A stretch of DNA of 64,000 nucleotides from Aurantiochytrium sp. KH105 (taxonomy: Eukaryota > Sar > Bigyra > Thraustochytrida > Thraustochytriidae). The DNA is taken from NCBI GenBank assembly GCA_003116975.1, contig BGKB01000026.1, positions 806,001-870,000 on the forward strand, written 5' to 3'. Position numbers and translations under genes: made by a program. The notes under the pieces are model-generated. The model saw nothing but the letters and a program-made list of their open reading frames with translations, did not search any database and had not been told where the DNA came from. Positions within the stretch are counted from its first letter, which is position 1. Each line of letters begins with the position of its first letter. Shown one piece after another: positions 18,509 to 27,143 of the stretch.

Positions 18509-19500
18509 GAGCTCTCCGACAATCAGCTCATGCATGCATGACGTGCCCCTACTTTCCTTCCCTTTCCCCCCTCTTCCCTGTCGTGGCGTGAACCGGGGCC
18601 GTCGCGCCTTTTTCATACCATACACTTCGGCCCATTTGAGTGCCTGGTCTCCCTTTTCATCGCTTGCTCTCTCGAGAACTCCGTTAGTCAGGCAATCAGG
18701 TAGTCAGTCAGTCCATCAAAATCGACCTGTCTTCTGGCTGTTTCGCTGTCTGCCTATCTGTTAGTCAACGACGAGCCGCAAGCGCGCGACATACCTCCTG
18801 GGTTGCTCGCCTGCTTGCGTACGTACCTCTCTATTTGCAGTGATCCCAGCAATCGATCGCGGCTCTGGCCTAGCTTCTCAAGTAGTCCTGTCCGTCAGCG
18901 TGGTTGTTGTCGAACATTGAATTGATCAATTGCGCTTTCGTCTTTTACTCACCTCCATAATTGATGATCCTTGCCTCTTCAATCCGTAACGCGGTCTATT
19001 CGATGCCTATACTGGTATGTCTGATTTCATGTCCCGAAACGGAGCGGAATGCCATTCTGCAGTGCCTTGTTCAACATGTAATTGCTCTATTGTCTGTCTT
19101 CCCAGGGCATCCTCCCTCGTCGATCACATTCGGGGGCAAAGATTGGAAAGAAAACTCGATGTCAAGATCGGTCGCCACCAAGCTGACTCGGGGAGCAGCT
19201 TTGCGGGTGCGAAATTCCAATCTTCTTCGAAGCTGCCAATGGTATCCTCAATCGAATGGCAGCTTGGCCTGGCCTGGTCTAGCCTGGCCCGGTCTGGCCT
19301 GGCCTGGTCTGAATTCACGAGCGCAAAACGAGTTGGCAATGTATAGCTCCTGCTTTCCTTGCCCAGGTCGGGCTGGAAGTTCTTTTCCAGCCTTCCTTTC
19401 TTCTCCGGGACTGCCAAAGTCAAGTTGTTTCTCTTTGTATTTATATCGACAGCCAGGCAGCGCAGAACTGCAACGGCCAGCCCTGCCGCAGACTGGAATC
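18509..19500. other. Intergenic region
   Basis: 3' UTR of NDUFA5 and leader of the PH-domain gene. It includes a C/T-G/A-rich degenerate repeat of GGCCTGG(T/C)CT units at about 19263-19310. The reading frame of the PH protein stays open back to 18961, but the composition differs and I treat it as noncoding. Confidence 0.5.
19263..19310. repeat. Short tandem repeat of GGCCTGGTCT-like units
   Basis: About five degenerate copies of a 10-base unit (ggcctggtct, agcctggccc and similar). Confidence 0.75.
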
Positions 19501-21864
19501 ATGTCTGTGCTCCACGGAGGCGCCCCAAGCGAGCTCTGGAGCAGCCCCGCGCGGTCGGCGCCGCGGGCCAGGCCCTCGCGCAATGGCGGCGGCAACGTCC
19601 GCGGTCAGGCTCGCGACGACGACGAGGACGATGTCGGCGGCGGCGAAGGCCAGCAAAGAGACCCCAGCGCGCGGGACTGGGACGACGACCACCCCAACGA
19701 CGAGGGCCGCGGCAACTTGAACCACGCCACACGCAAGTGGACAATGGCTGGCCGTGGCGGGGTCAGAAAAAGCAAGGAAGAGGATGGAAACGAGGACGAG
19801 GTGGCGGACGAGGACGATGATGACGTCCTTGTGCTCGCTGCCGCAAGCGCAGGTCCGCGCGCTCCTGCAGCCGCAGCAACAGAAGTTTCAGAGGGTCTCG
19901 TCATGTCTGATATGCTAAAGATCAAGACCGTCAGCAAGGACGGCCTCTTTGGCTGGGCCGCCATCACTGTCGAGCTCTGGCGAGACCGTTTTCACAACAC
20001 CATTCTTGTTAGCAAAGGCCTCGTGCTACCTCGTCCATCGAGCGCAAAGACCTTGGATCCTGACGCACAGCCGGAAACGCTGCTTGACGACCCAGAAGGA
20101 AAATGGTCCTTGCGCATCGACGAGATCAAGGATGTCCAATCTTTTGGCGGCTCCGCGTGCAGATTCGACCTCGTCTTTCACGCCGTTGATGGCCGCACAG
20201 CCGCCTTCCTTGCTGCCACACCGGATACCTGTCAGCGCTGGGTTACACAGCTCCGCGCCCTCATCCACCAACATCAATACGAAAAGCAGCAGAGAGAGCA
20301 CGAGGCTCAGTCTCACCAGGCAGAGAGCAGCTTTCAAAATGGAGATGATAGAGTACAACCTACGTCCTCTCCAAGTCCAATTGGTCAGCAACTCGTAGGC
20401 CTGCAAGGAGAGGACGATGCTTTCGAAGAAATGTCTAATGCTCACACGGATACTTTCCCTGCTGGTGCTCCCGACGAAACATACGACACGGCGCGCCCGC
20501 CCCGTCACCCCATGGGCGCGAGCGCTTCCGTCATCGGGCTCGACAACACGTGGGCCGACGAGAGCACCATTGACGGCTCGATTCTACATGCCGAGATTGA
20601 GACAACTACCGCTCATGCGCTAGAACGCGAGGCTCGTGAATCTTCACCAAGACAATCGCCAAACAGCCCCGGCTCTGTCAATGATCGCGCCAATGACTTT
20701 TCGCCTCGTCAGCATGAAACAAGCGCCTTTGTAACAGATCAGGATCAAGACAGAACACTTACCGATGTGACCTTCTTGGATCAAGAATATCGGGACCCAG
20801 CTCAAAAGATCAATGAGCCCCCGCGGCGCAAAAAACGATCCACAAGCCGTACTGGACGGACGAAAGTCTCAACGGGACTAAATGCGAGCGCGACAAGTCT
20901 CGCAACGCGTCGGCGCGCCAAGTCGGCCACTTCGCGCAAGCCGCGACACGTCGCAGTCGATCTTAACTCATCCCTGCACCGTCCTACACGGGCGAGCATT
21001 GGCCAGCGCCATTCAGGGACCGTATCCCAAGCCTCCCCGTTACATCGTCGTCGTCGTCAACAAGACGTTGCAAGCCCTAAGCGCTCGCTCCGGAAGCGAC
21101 TCAATACCACAACGGAAACGATGCGCACCTCGAGGTCTCGCTCTGTACCCCGAAACGCTTCGAAGCTCAAGACAAGGTCCAAGAGCGCCCGGCCCAGCGC
21201 AACGCGTAAATCCCCAAAGACAACTGCTGCTGTGAAGCCGTCAATCACCAAAGATGTCTCTGCATCGACCACAGTTATTCCAACAGCGCCATTGGGGCAC
21301 GCGCAATCGCGCCATCGCGCCACTGCTACCGCATCTGGGGCGAGTGCAGCCCCTGTAGGCACTGCCAAATCTCCGAAAAAGCACAAGGTCACCAAGCGCG
21401 AGCATGCGCTGCGGGAACGCTGCAAGGCACAGGAACTGGAGCTCGCGCGCTTGCGGTACCAATTGCAGACTTTGGTGGACGGTGCCCCGCCTCCAGAGCC
21501 CACACGGCAGCTGCAGGATCTCCAGGCTCAGGTGGAATCCCTCCGGGCGGAGCGAGACGCTTTCGAGCGTCTGTACTTGCAGCGCGGTGCTAAATTGGAG
21601 GAACTACAAGTGCAGTCCGAGGTTCTCATGTCCAAGCTCGAACAATACCAGCGTGATGCCATAACGTCTGAAGTCGCTGCGGCCAATACGGGTGTTGGCA
21701 GTGGCGGCGGCAGTAGCATTAAAGGCCCGACCACAACAAAACGCAGCAAGATTTCGGCCACTTCCAAGCTCGGCGCCAAAAAGACTCTCGCGTCAAAGAC
21801 AAAGAAAACCACCATGACATCTCGAAGTCTTCGCCGGCGCAACGAGCCACAATGGGGCCATTAG
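19501..21864 (+). CDS. PH-domain protein with basic middle and C-terminal coiled coil
   Basis: 787 residues from ATG 19501, chosen because acidic protein-like sequence begins there. Residues about 135-256 form a pleckstrin-homology fold: strands GLFGWAAITVELWRDRFHNTILV and KWSLRIDEIKDV, and a C-terminal helix with the hallmark Trp (TCQRWVTQLRALI). PH domains bind phosphoinositides or proteins at membranes. Residues 430-620 are Ser/Arg/Lys-rich and disordered. Residues about 625-720 form a coiled coil (REHALRERCKAQELELARL and LQDLQAQVESLRAERDAF). The tail is basic. It is probably a membrane-linked scaffold; I recognise no named orthologue. Confidence 0.85.
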   Translation: MSVLHGGAPSELWSSPARSAPRARPSRNGGGNVRGQARDDDEDDVGGGEGQQRDPSARDWDDDHPNDEGRGNLNHATRKWTMAGRGGVRKSKEEDGNEDEVADEDDDDVLVLAAASAGPRAPAAAATEVSEGLVMSDMLKIKTVSKDGLFGWAAITVELWRDRFHNTILVSKGLVLPRPSSAKTLDPDAQPETLLDDPEGKWSLRIDEIKDVQSFGGSACRFDLVFHAVDGRTAAFLAATPDTCQRWVTQLRALIHQHQYEKQQREHEAQSHQAESSFQNGDDRVQPTSSPSPIGQQLVGLQGEDDAFEEMSNAHTDTFPAGAPDETYDTARPPRHPMGASASVIGLDNTWADESTIDGSILHAEIETTTAHALEREARESSPRQSPNSPGSVNDRANDFSPRQHETSAFVTDQDQDRTLTDVTFLDQEYRDPAQKINEPPRRKKRSTSRTGRTKVSTGLNASATSLATRRRAKSATSRKPRHVAVDLNSSLHRPTRASIGQRHSGTVSQASPLHRRRRQQDVASPKRSLRKRLNTTTETMRTSRSRSVPRNASKLKTRSKSARPSATRKSPKTTAAVKPSITKDVSASTTVIPTAPLGHAQSRHRATATASGASAAPVGTAKSPKKHKVTKREHALRERCKAQELELARLRYQLQTLVDGAPPPEPTRQLQDLQAQVESLRAERDAFERLYLQRGAKLEELQVQSEVLMSKLEQYQRDAITSEVAAANTGVGSGGGSSIKGPTTTKRSKISATSKLGAKKTLASKTKKTTMTSRSLRRRNEPQWGH

Positions 21865-22306
21865 CCTGCTAGTCTAAACCATAGTTGTTCACCACCGTCC
21901 TTCGCTCTTTGTCTTCTTTCAGCAGCTCGAGGTTCCCTTGGGCCCTTGCCTCCTCCATCTTCTACCCCCTACGGAATAAAAAGTACGCTTTGGAACGATT
22001 TTTGAACGTTCTTTTGTTCCATTTTCATGGCTGATCTTTGGCTGATTTTGGTGGAAACTGGCGTCGGCGACCAAATATGGCTCAATAAACTTCGTTCTTG
22101 AATGCGCGCATCCAAGCCGCGCTGCGAGGCTGAGAGCGAGGGGGAGCGCGAAAGGGGCCTAGGAAGGCCTTTCAGGCTGGCGCTGTAGCTGTCGGGACTC
22201 GTACGCGCTCGCGTACACTCAAGATAAAGAGTTTGCAAACGCAAGAAACGCGGTCGTTAGGTTGCAGAAAAGCTCAAGACATTCGCCTAAAGCGGTCTCA
22301 CGAGCG
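21865..22306. other. Junction between PH gene and transposon-like island
   Basis: 3' UTR of the PH gene, then the left flank of the AT-richer island. I looked for a terminal inverted repeat matching the right side near 27.1 kb and could not find one by eye. Confidence 0.4.
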
Positions 22307-24754
22307 ATGTCCGGCAAGCCAGGTATCTCTGTGATAACATCCAATACCTCCTTCGGACCGGGAAAGGCCCCAGAGACTGCCAAGACGACGAAGTCGCCGA
22401 AAAACTCACGATGCGCATGCGATCTTCCTTGGTGCCAAGCAAAGCATGGGATCTTTCGCACGAGCGCGATTTACAAAGAAAATCGTCGTCGTAGGAAGGA
22501 ATTAGAAAGCGAAGATGATAAGCAAAGAGCGCTGGAAGAGCAGCAAGCGCGCGACAGAATCTTCGCCCGACTGCGGCCAAGCTCCAAAAAACCTTCGCCA
22601 ACATCAAATTCGCTATTTAGGTGGCATCATTTCCGTCCAGAGTCTTTTCGCTTCAACGCAAAGACGAATAAATGGATGTTGAAACCCATCATCGATGTGA
22701 AGGCAACGACAAGCATGATGACGCCCCCTCCTTGCGGCGAGCAAGCCGAGTGGAACTCGAGTAGGTGGGTTCTGCGAACAGAAAAAGTCACGCCTATGAA
22801 GATGGCAGCGCGGAGACTCGTGAGCCAAGTCGCCTCGCCAGAGCGAAGAGAGAGCGGTAGCGGAAATCGCACACAATCAGCTGCGCGTGCTCTTGAGAGC
22901 GATCGTGAGCACACTCAGACACAGAATGAGCGCAAAAGGGGTGCTAAAGAGGCTCTTGCACAACAAGATGCTATTGTGGCAGAAGAAGAGCTTCGACTCA
23001 AGTCGCGCAAGATCAGCAAAGACAGATCGCGCCGAATTCACTTGCAAAACAGCACTAAAATGGCACTGTCTTGTGCGCACAATCAAGTCCAGAATCTCGA
23101 GAAGGAGCTGGGTGATACAAATGCAAAGGCCAAGTTGGTTCATGATAGCGTTGCTGGGCTGAGAGCCGAGAATGACAGGCTAAAAGCCGAGAATGACAGG
23201 CTAAAAGCCGAGAATGACAGGCAAAGAGCCGAGAAAGGAAAAGTTGATGCAAAGCTTGGCAAGCTCTCGACGAAGCTTGTTGAGGAGAACGACAAGCTGA
23301 AAAGAGCGGCTTCGCAGATGAAGCAGTGCACCTCTGAGCTAGCTGAGGCGAGGACTCAATCGAATGAGCTGTCTATCAGGCTTGCCGAGGAGAGCGGCAA
23401 GTTGAAGCGGGCGGGTAGTGAGCTGGCCAAGGTAAGGACTCAGCTGATGCAGACGAAGGAAGAGGCAGAGTCTCATATCGCTACCGAACGCCACGAGCGA
23501 TTCAAACAAAATACTGCGACTGATCGCCTCGGGCATGAAGTTGGTCGCCTCACGGATGAAAATGTTCGCCTCACGAATGAAATTGGACGCCTCATGGACG
23601 ATCTTAAATCAGAGAAAGATACCAAGAACAAAGTAGAGAAGAAGGTACTCGATCTGAAAGCGACCCTTACGGACAAAGATCATGCGATCAAGTTTGTTAT
23701 GATTCCAACATCCACTGAGCAGCCTCTTCGGTGGTCTCGCTTCAAAAATACGAAGCGATACGCCGAAAACATTCATGTCTTCACTGGCGTGACGAGTGTA
23801 GAAGTTTTCGAAAACATCATTGATGTCCTTCGTGCTTTTCAAGCGGACGAAGCCTTGCCGCGAGCTGCCAGTAACTCATTATGGGGCGAACACAGGGCAG
23901 GCAAGACGTCCGCAAAGCCCCGACGGGCGCAAAAGAAGACCATTTCTACCCCCTCGACCCGCACCACGCATTCTTCAGGCCCTCCTGATCTCTCACTTGA
24001 GGACCGTATTCTTCTCACGTTGATGATTCTACGACTTAATCTCTCTCAGGTCGTTGTTGGTTCGCTCTTTAGCTTGAGCCAAAGCACGGTATCGCGCAAT
24101 TTTGAGTTTGGGATCATGACAATGTACTTCTGCTTCAAGATTGCTTTTCCATCGATGAGCGCGGAGATGCTCGAGGACACCTGCCCAAGTGAGGTTTCAA
24201 AGAGATTTGGAAAGCACACAATTAGTTATCTACTCGACGCTATTGAGCTCGAAATTCAGGTTCCTGACAACCCAGAAGCGCAGAGCGCAACGTGGAGCGA
24301 GTATAAGTCACGAAACACGGTCAAGCTGTTGATCGCGGTGTCAGCCTGCGGATTCATTGGCTGGGTTTCCAAAGCATATCCAGGTAGAATCTCGGACCCT
24401 TTGATTACAGAGTGCTCGGGCTTCTACGATGAATGCGTCTTCCCTGGCCAAACAATTATGGCTGATAAGGGCTTTCTCGTGAGTGATGCTCTTGCGCGTC
24501 GAGGGGCGTACTTGTTGATGCCACCCAAACGATTCAGAGGGCAGCACATGCTGACTCCTGAGGAAGCGAACAAATCGAGGAGAATTGCAAACTTTCGCAT
24601 CCATGTGGAGCGAGCAATCAGTCGCGTCAAGGATTTTCACTGGCTCACAAGCAAGGTGCCTATTCATCAGGTCGACCTCATATCACCAGCCTTCCAGGTT
24701 GTCGCCACAATCTTAAACGTGTGTCAACTGCCAATTACGAAGCGGAATTCATAA
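22307..24754 (+). CDS. DDE_Tnp_4 (IS5/ISL2EU-like) transposase with long coiled coil
   Basis: 815 residues from ATG 22307, without internal stops. Near the N-terminus C36/C38/C43 and a later HHFRPESF (107-114) recall a THAP zinc finger, whose usual Cys before HF is missing. Residues 281-458 form a long coiled coil with three AENDRLK-type repeats. Residues about 561-600 are a helix-turn-helix (LSLEDRILLTLMILRLNLSQ). The DDE_Tnp_4 catalytic domain follows with Asp644 (LLDAIELEIQ), Asp720 (MADKGF) and Glu768 (RIHVERAISRVKDF), plus the family landmarks WSEYKSRNTVKLLI and PGRISDPLITECSGF. All three acids are present, so the protein could be active or only recently silent. It might alternatively be a domesticated transposase. 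Confidence 0.85.
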   Translation: MSGKPGISVITSNTSFGPGKAPETAKTTKSPKNSRCACDLPWCQAKHGIFRTSAIYKENRRRRKELESEDDKQRALEEQQARDRIFARLRPSSKKPSPTSNSLFRWHHFRPESFRFNAKTNKWMLKPIIDVKATTSMMTPPPCGEQAEWNSSRWVLRTEKVTPMKMAARRLVSQVASPERRESGSGNRTQSAARALESDREHTQTQNERKRGAKEALAQQDAIVAEEELRLKSRKISKDRSRRIHLQNSTKMALSCAHNQVQNLEKELGDTNAKAKLVHDSVAGLRAENDRLKAENDRLKAENDRQRAEKGKVDAKLGKLSTKLVEENDKLKRAASQMKQCTSELAEARTQSNELSIRLAEESGKLKRAGSELAKVRTQLMQTKEEAESHIATERHERFKQNTATDRLGHEVGRLTDENVRLTNEIGRLMDDLKSEKDTKNKVEKKVLDLKATLTDKDHAIKFVMIPTSTEQPLRWSRFKNTKRYAENIHVFTGVTSVEVFENIIDVLRAFQADEALPRAASNSLWGEHRAGKTSAKPRRAQKKTISTPSTRTTHSSGPPDLSLEDRILLTLMILRLNLSQVVVGSLFSLSQSTVSRNFEFGIMTMYFCFKIAFPSMSAEMLEDTCPSEVSKRFGKHTISYLLDAIELEIQVPDNPEAQSATWSEYKSRNTVKLLIAVSACGFIGWVSKAYPGRISDPLITECSGFYDECVFPGQTIMADKGFLVSDALARRGAYLLMPPKRFRGQHMLTPEEANKSRRIANFRIHVERAISRVKDFHWLTSKVPIHQVDLISPAFQVVATILNVCQLPITKRNS
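23162..23235 (+). repeat. 21-bp coding tandem repeat, three copies
   Basis: agccgagaatgacaggctaa-type units, three in a row, encode AENDRLK heptads in the coiled coil of the transposase. Confidence 0.85.
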
Positions 24755-27106
24755 AGGTAAATGATTAAAGTTTAAATCTCTGTGCAAAGGCTCGACGAAC
24801 TTATTGAGGTCCTCACCATCGTTGTCGCTTGAGTCATCGAACATGGGATCGAGAGCAAGATCATCAGACGCATCAGGTTCGATGTTTGCGAGGCCGTTTT
24901 CGTTCAGCCACACGGCGGCTTTATCCTTCCACAGATATGACTTGCTCTCGTCGGTCCACACCGACCCGAATGCGATAGAGAAGCCAGATTCTCCCCCGGG
25001 GAGCGCTTCTGCGCCCTTTTTGACGCACCGAGCTGCCGCGGAAACCAAATGGGATTTGTTCCCGTTTTCCATCAAGTCGCGCAGATTCATAGCCGTGATC
25101 TGGGGAGAATATGGATTGTAATTAGACCGTCCAGGCGCGTCCAGAGTGCAGACAAATTCGCGTTTTCTTCTCTTCTGGCTCGGACCGCGGGTGCCCCTCT
25201 CAGAGCGGAGAAATTCTACGAGTTTTCTCAGGTGTGTGTCGTCAAGCTCTTTGGTGGGACGATTCCACTTACAGGCTTTGCGTGTGGCGCAGACGCCTTC
25301 GGGGTTATTTCGATTGAGGTTTTGGACAGCCTGTAGCAGGGCGCTCACGTGTAGACAGCCACCGTCGGCGCGTGCGGCCGCGCACTCGCATTTCTGATCC
25401 CTAATTTTTGTGACGATAGGAGGCCTTCCAGGGCCTCGCCAAGCAACATTGCAGAGTGCAAACACTGCATACACGCAGTTCACCATCGATCTTGGGCAGA
25501 GAAGCTTGAGCCAGCACATATCCGAGACACCATCGCTATTGGGCGGGAAATAAACCCCAAAACCACGAAGGTGGGTCCGGAAGCAAATGCGCTTGTAGCC
25601 TTTCTCTAGCACACCGTTACTTGTGCAGACACTTGAGTAGTGCTTTTGTAGTACGTTCTCTGTTAGGACAGGCGCGCGCTCTTGCATCTCGCCGATCCCA
25701 GTGATCCATTGATCATCTGGGATAGCCTTGAGTAGGACGTCAGTCTCAGCATTGTCGATAATTGGGAGATCTCGCGTGTAGCAGCCATTGTTGCGCAAGA
25801 GCTGTAAAGCACTCAGACCCTCCGGACAGCGCAGGTTTGGTATATCCCGGCCCTTCTCCTTTAGCGTGGCCTCAATCTTCAGTTGACCCCGCACCCTTTT
25901 ACGAAGCTCGTTCACTTTCATGTTTGTGCGAGGGGAAAACCCGCGAGTCCGGAGCCATCGAGCAAGTTGCCATCTTTTCGCGTCAATTAAATCATCCTCA
26001 TTCAGTTTGGCACCAAGATTCAATTCCTCCGTAAGTTTGCTCGCTTCAAGTTCATCCTGGGCTTGAAAATGCGTAATCTCACCGCCCACATTGTGCCGAT
26101 TGCGCTCGGACATCCTGCACTCGCATGACTTGCGAAAGCATAGAATCCCAAGATAGATAAGACCAACCTGATCTTTGTCGAGACAGGTTTCACCAATAAG
26201 GTCGGTCACGTTTGTTGTGGCCATCACATCCTTGTTCAAAGTGTCGATCTTCCCCCAAGCAAGATGAAGCGCGCTACCTGCAAGGAGCCCACCCTTGGCT
26301 TTACACATTTGCTGGGTGACGTGATTTTTCCGCTCTTCAGGCCAGCTCAGGTTCTTGGAAAGCATTGACGCGAGCAGTTCGGGATCGGGCCAGTTCTCCG
26401 CTTTTAAACCTTGCTTCAAGAGCTGTTCCAGGACCTCGAGTGCCTTTTTAGGTCCAGCACCTTGGATGCTGTGATAATCCGTTTTGACAAGCATAGCGTA
26501 TGACAAGCACACTGCTGCTGCTGCTGCTGCAATCTTGGACTCTGAGCCATATCGGGCAACAAGGTCATCAATGATGTGACCAAGATCGCGAGGATTGCCT
26601 TCACACGCGACGTCATACGTATCATCAGCCTGCACTGGCGCAGAAGGCGCTGCAGGATCGAAGAGAACACCTTGCCCAGTATACCAGTCAGAAGACTTGG
26701 CCACAACAAGATTCCCACCTTCGTGCACGAGCATATCCGAGTCTTCCGAGATGATGTACTGAATGGTCTGCTCGCGAAGCATCGCCACAAGTGTATGGTC
26801 GGCCTCATAAGGGGCCACCACGTACGCGAAGCCATCCGCACGCAGCTGTCTGATAAGAGCATCACGAGATCAGGAGACACACCGGCCTTAGCTTTGGGAA
26901 GCTTTTCCAAGAGTTCACGAGAAGGCTCAGTCCCCACGGTTAAATGTTTCTCTAGCTCGTTTGTCAGATCTGTGATCTTAGTCCTCTTGATGCTGCCTCT
27001 ATCGGAGTTTGTGCTTGCCTTCATTGGCGTTGGAGCCCCATCAAAAACAACGATTGGTCTCGCGCCCCATACCTTGAGCTTTATCAGCCTCTATTGGGCC
27101 AACTTC
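24749..27106 (-). CDS. XPG/FEN1-type nuclease with SAP-like and SWIM-like modules (transposon partner; broken 5' end)
   Basis: The main frame runs from about 26865 down to the stop at 24749. It starts DALIRQLRADGF, then VAPYEAD and ISEDSDML, the XPG-I metal-binding acids, followed by an H3TH-like helix pair (YHSIQGAGPKKAL). Further on are a SAP-like helix (MKVNELRKRVRG), a SWIM-like finger CEC-x8-CLH followed by SALLQAV, then CATRKACKWNRP, and an acidic tail. The preceding part, 26870-27106, lies in another frame and encodes the XPG-N end (GARPIVVFDGAPTP through AKAGVSPDLV), so one frameshift sits near 26855-26872. The first about 80 residues of an XPG fold are absent; the frame begins after a stop that could also be a 3' splice site (caatag). 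It is probably nonfunctional as it stands, unless the shift is an assembly error. Confidence 0.7.
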
Positions 27107-27143
27107 TCCACACCAGTGGCCAGAAGCAGGCAACATTGGCAGA

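Larger units (their letters stand above)
22307..27130. mobile_element. DNA transposon-like island: DDE_Tnp_4 transposase plus XPG/SWIM nuclease, right side truncated
   Basis: This is an AT-richer island with two tail-to-tail genes whose stop codons abut at 24749-24754. The left gene is a full-length DDE transposase and the right gene a nuclease with SAP-like and SWIM-like modules. A transposase plus a SWIM-bearing nuclease partner is the layout of ISL2EU-type eukaryotic DNA transposons. In those, to my knowledge, the partner nuclease is YqaJ and not XPG. Inverted ends were not found. The nuclease lacks its first about 80 residues and stops against the tRNA methyltransferase gene, so the right end appears lost. 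The boundaries given are approximate. Confidence 0.65.

Noticed and set aside
18961-19500. N-terminal extension of the PH-domain protein
   Set aside because: The in-frame extension encodes the GGCCTGGTCT repeat (GLAWPGLAWPG) and Cys-rich noise. The acidic, protein-like sequence starts at 19501.
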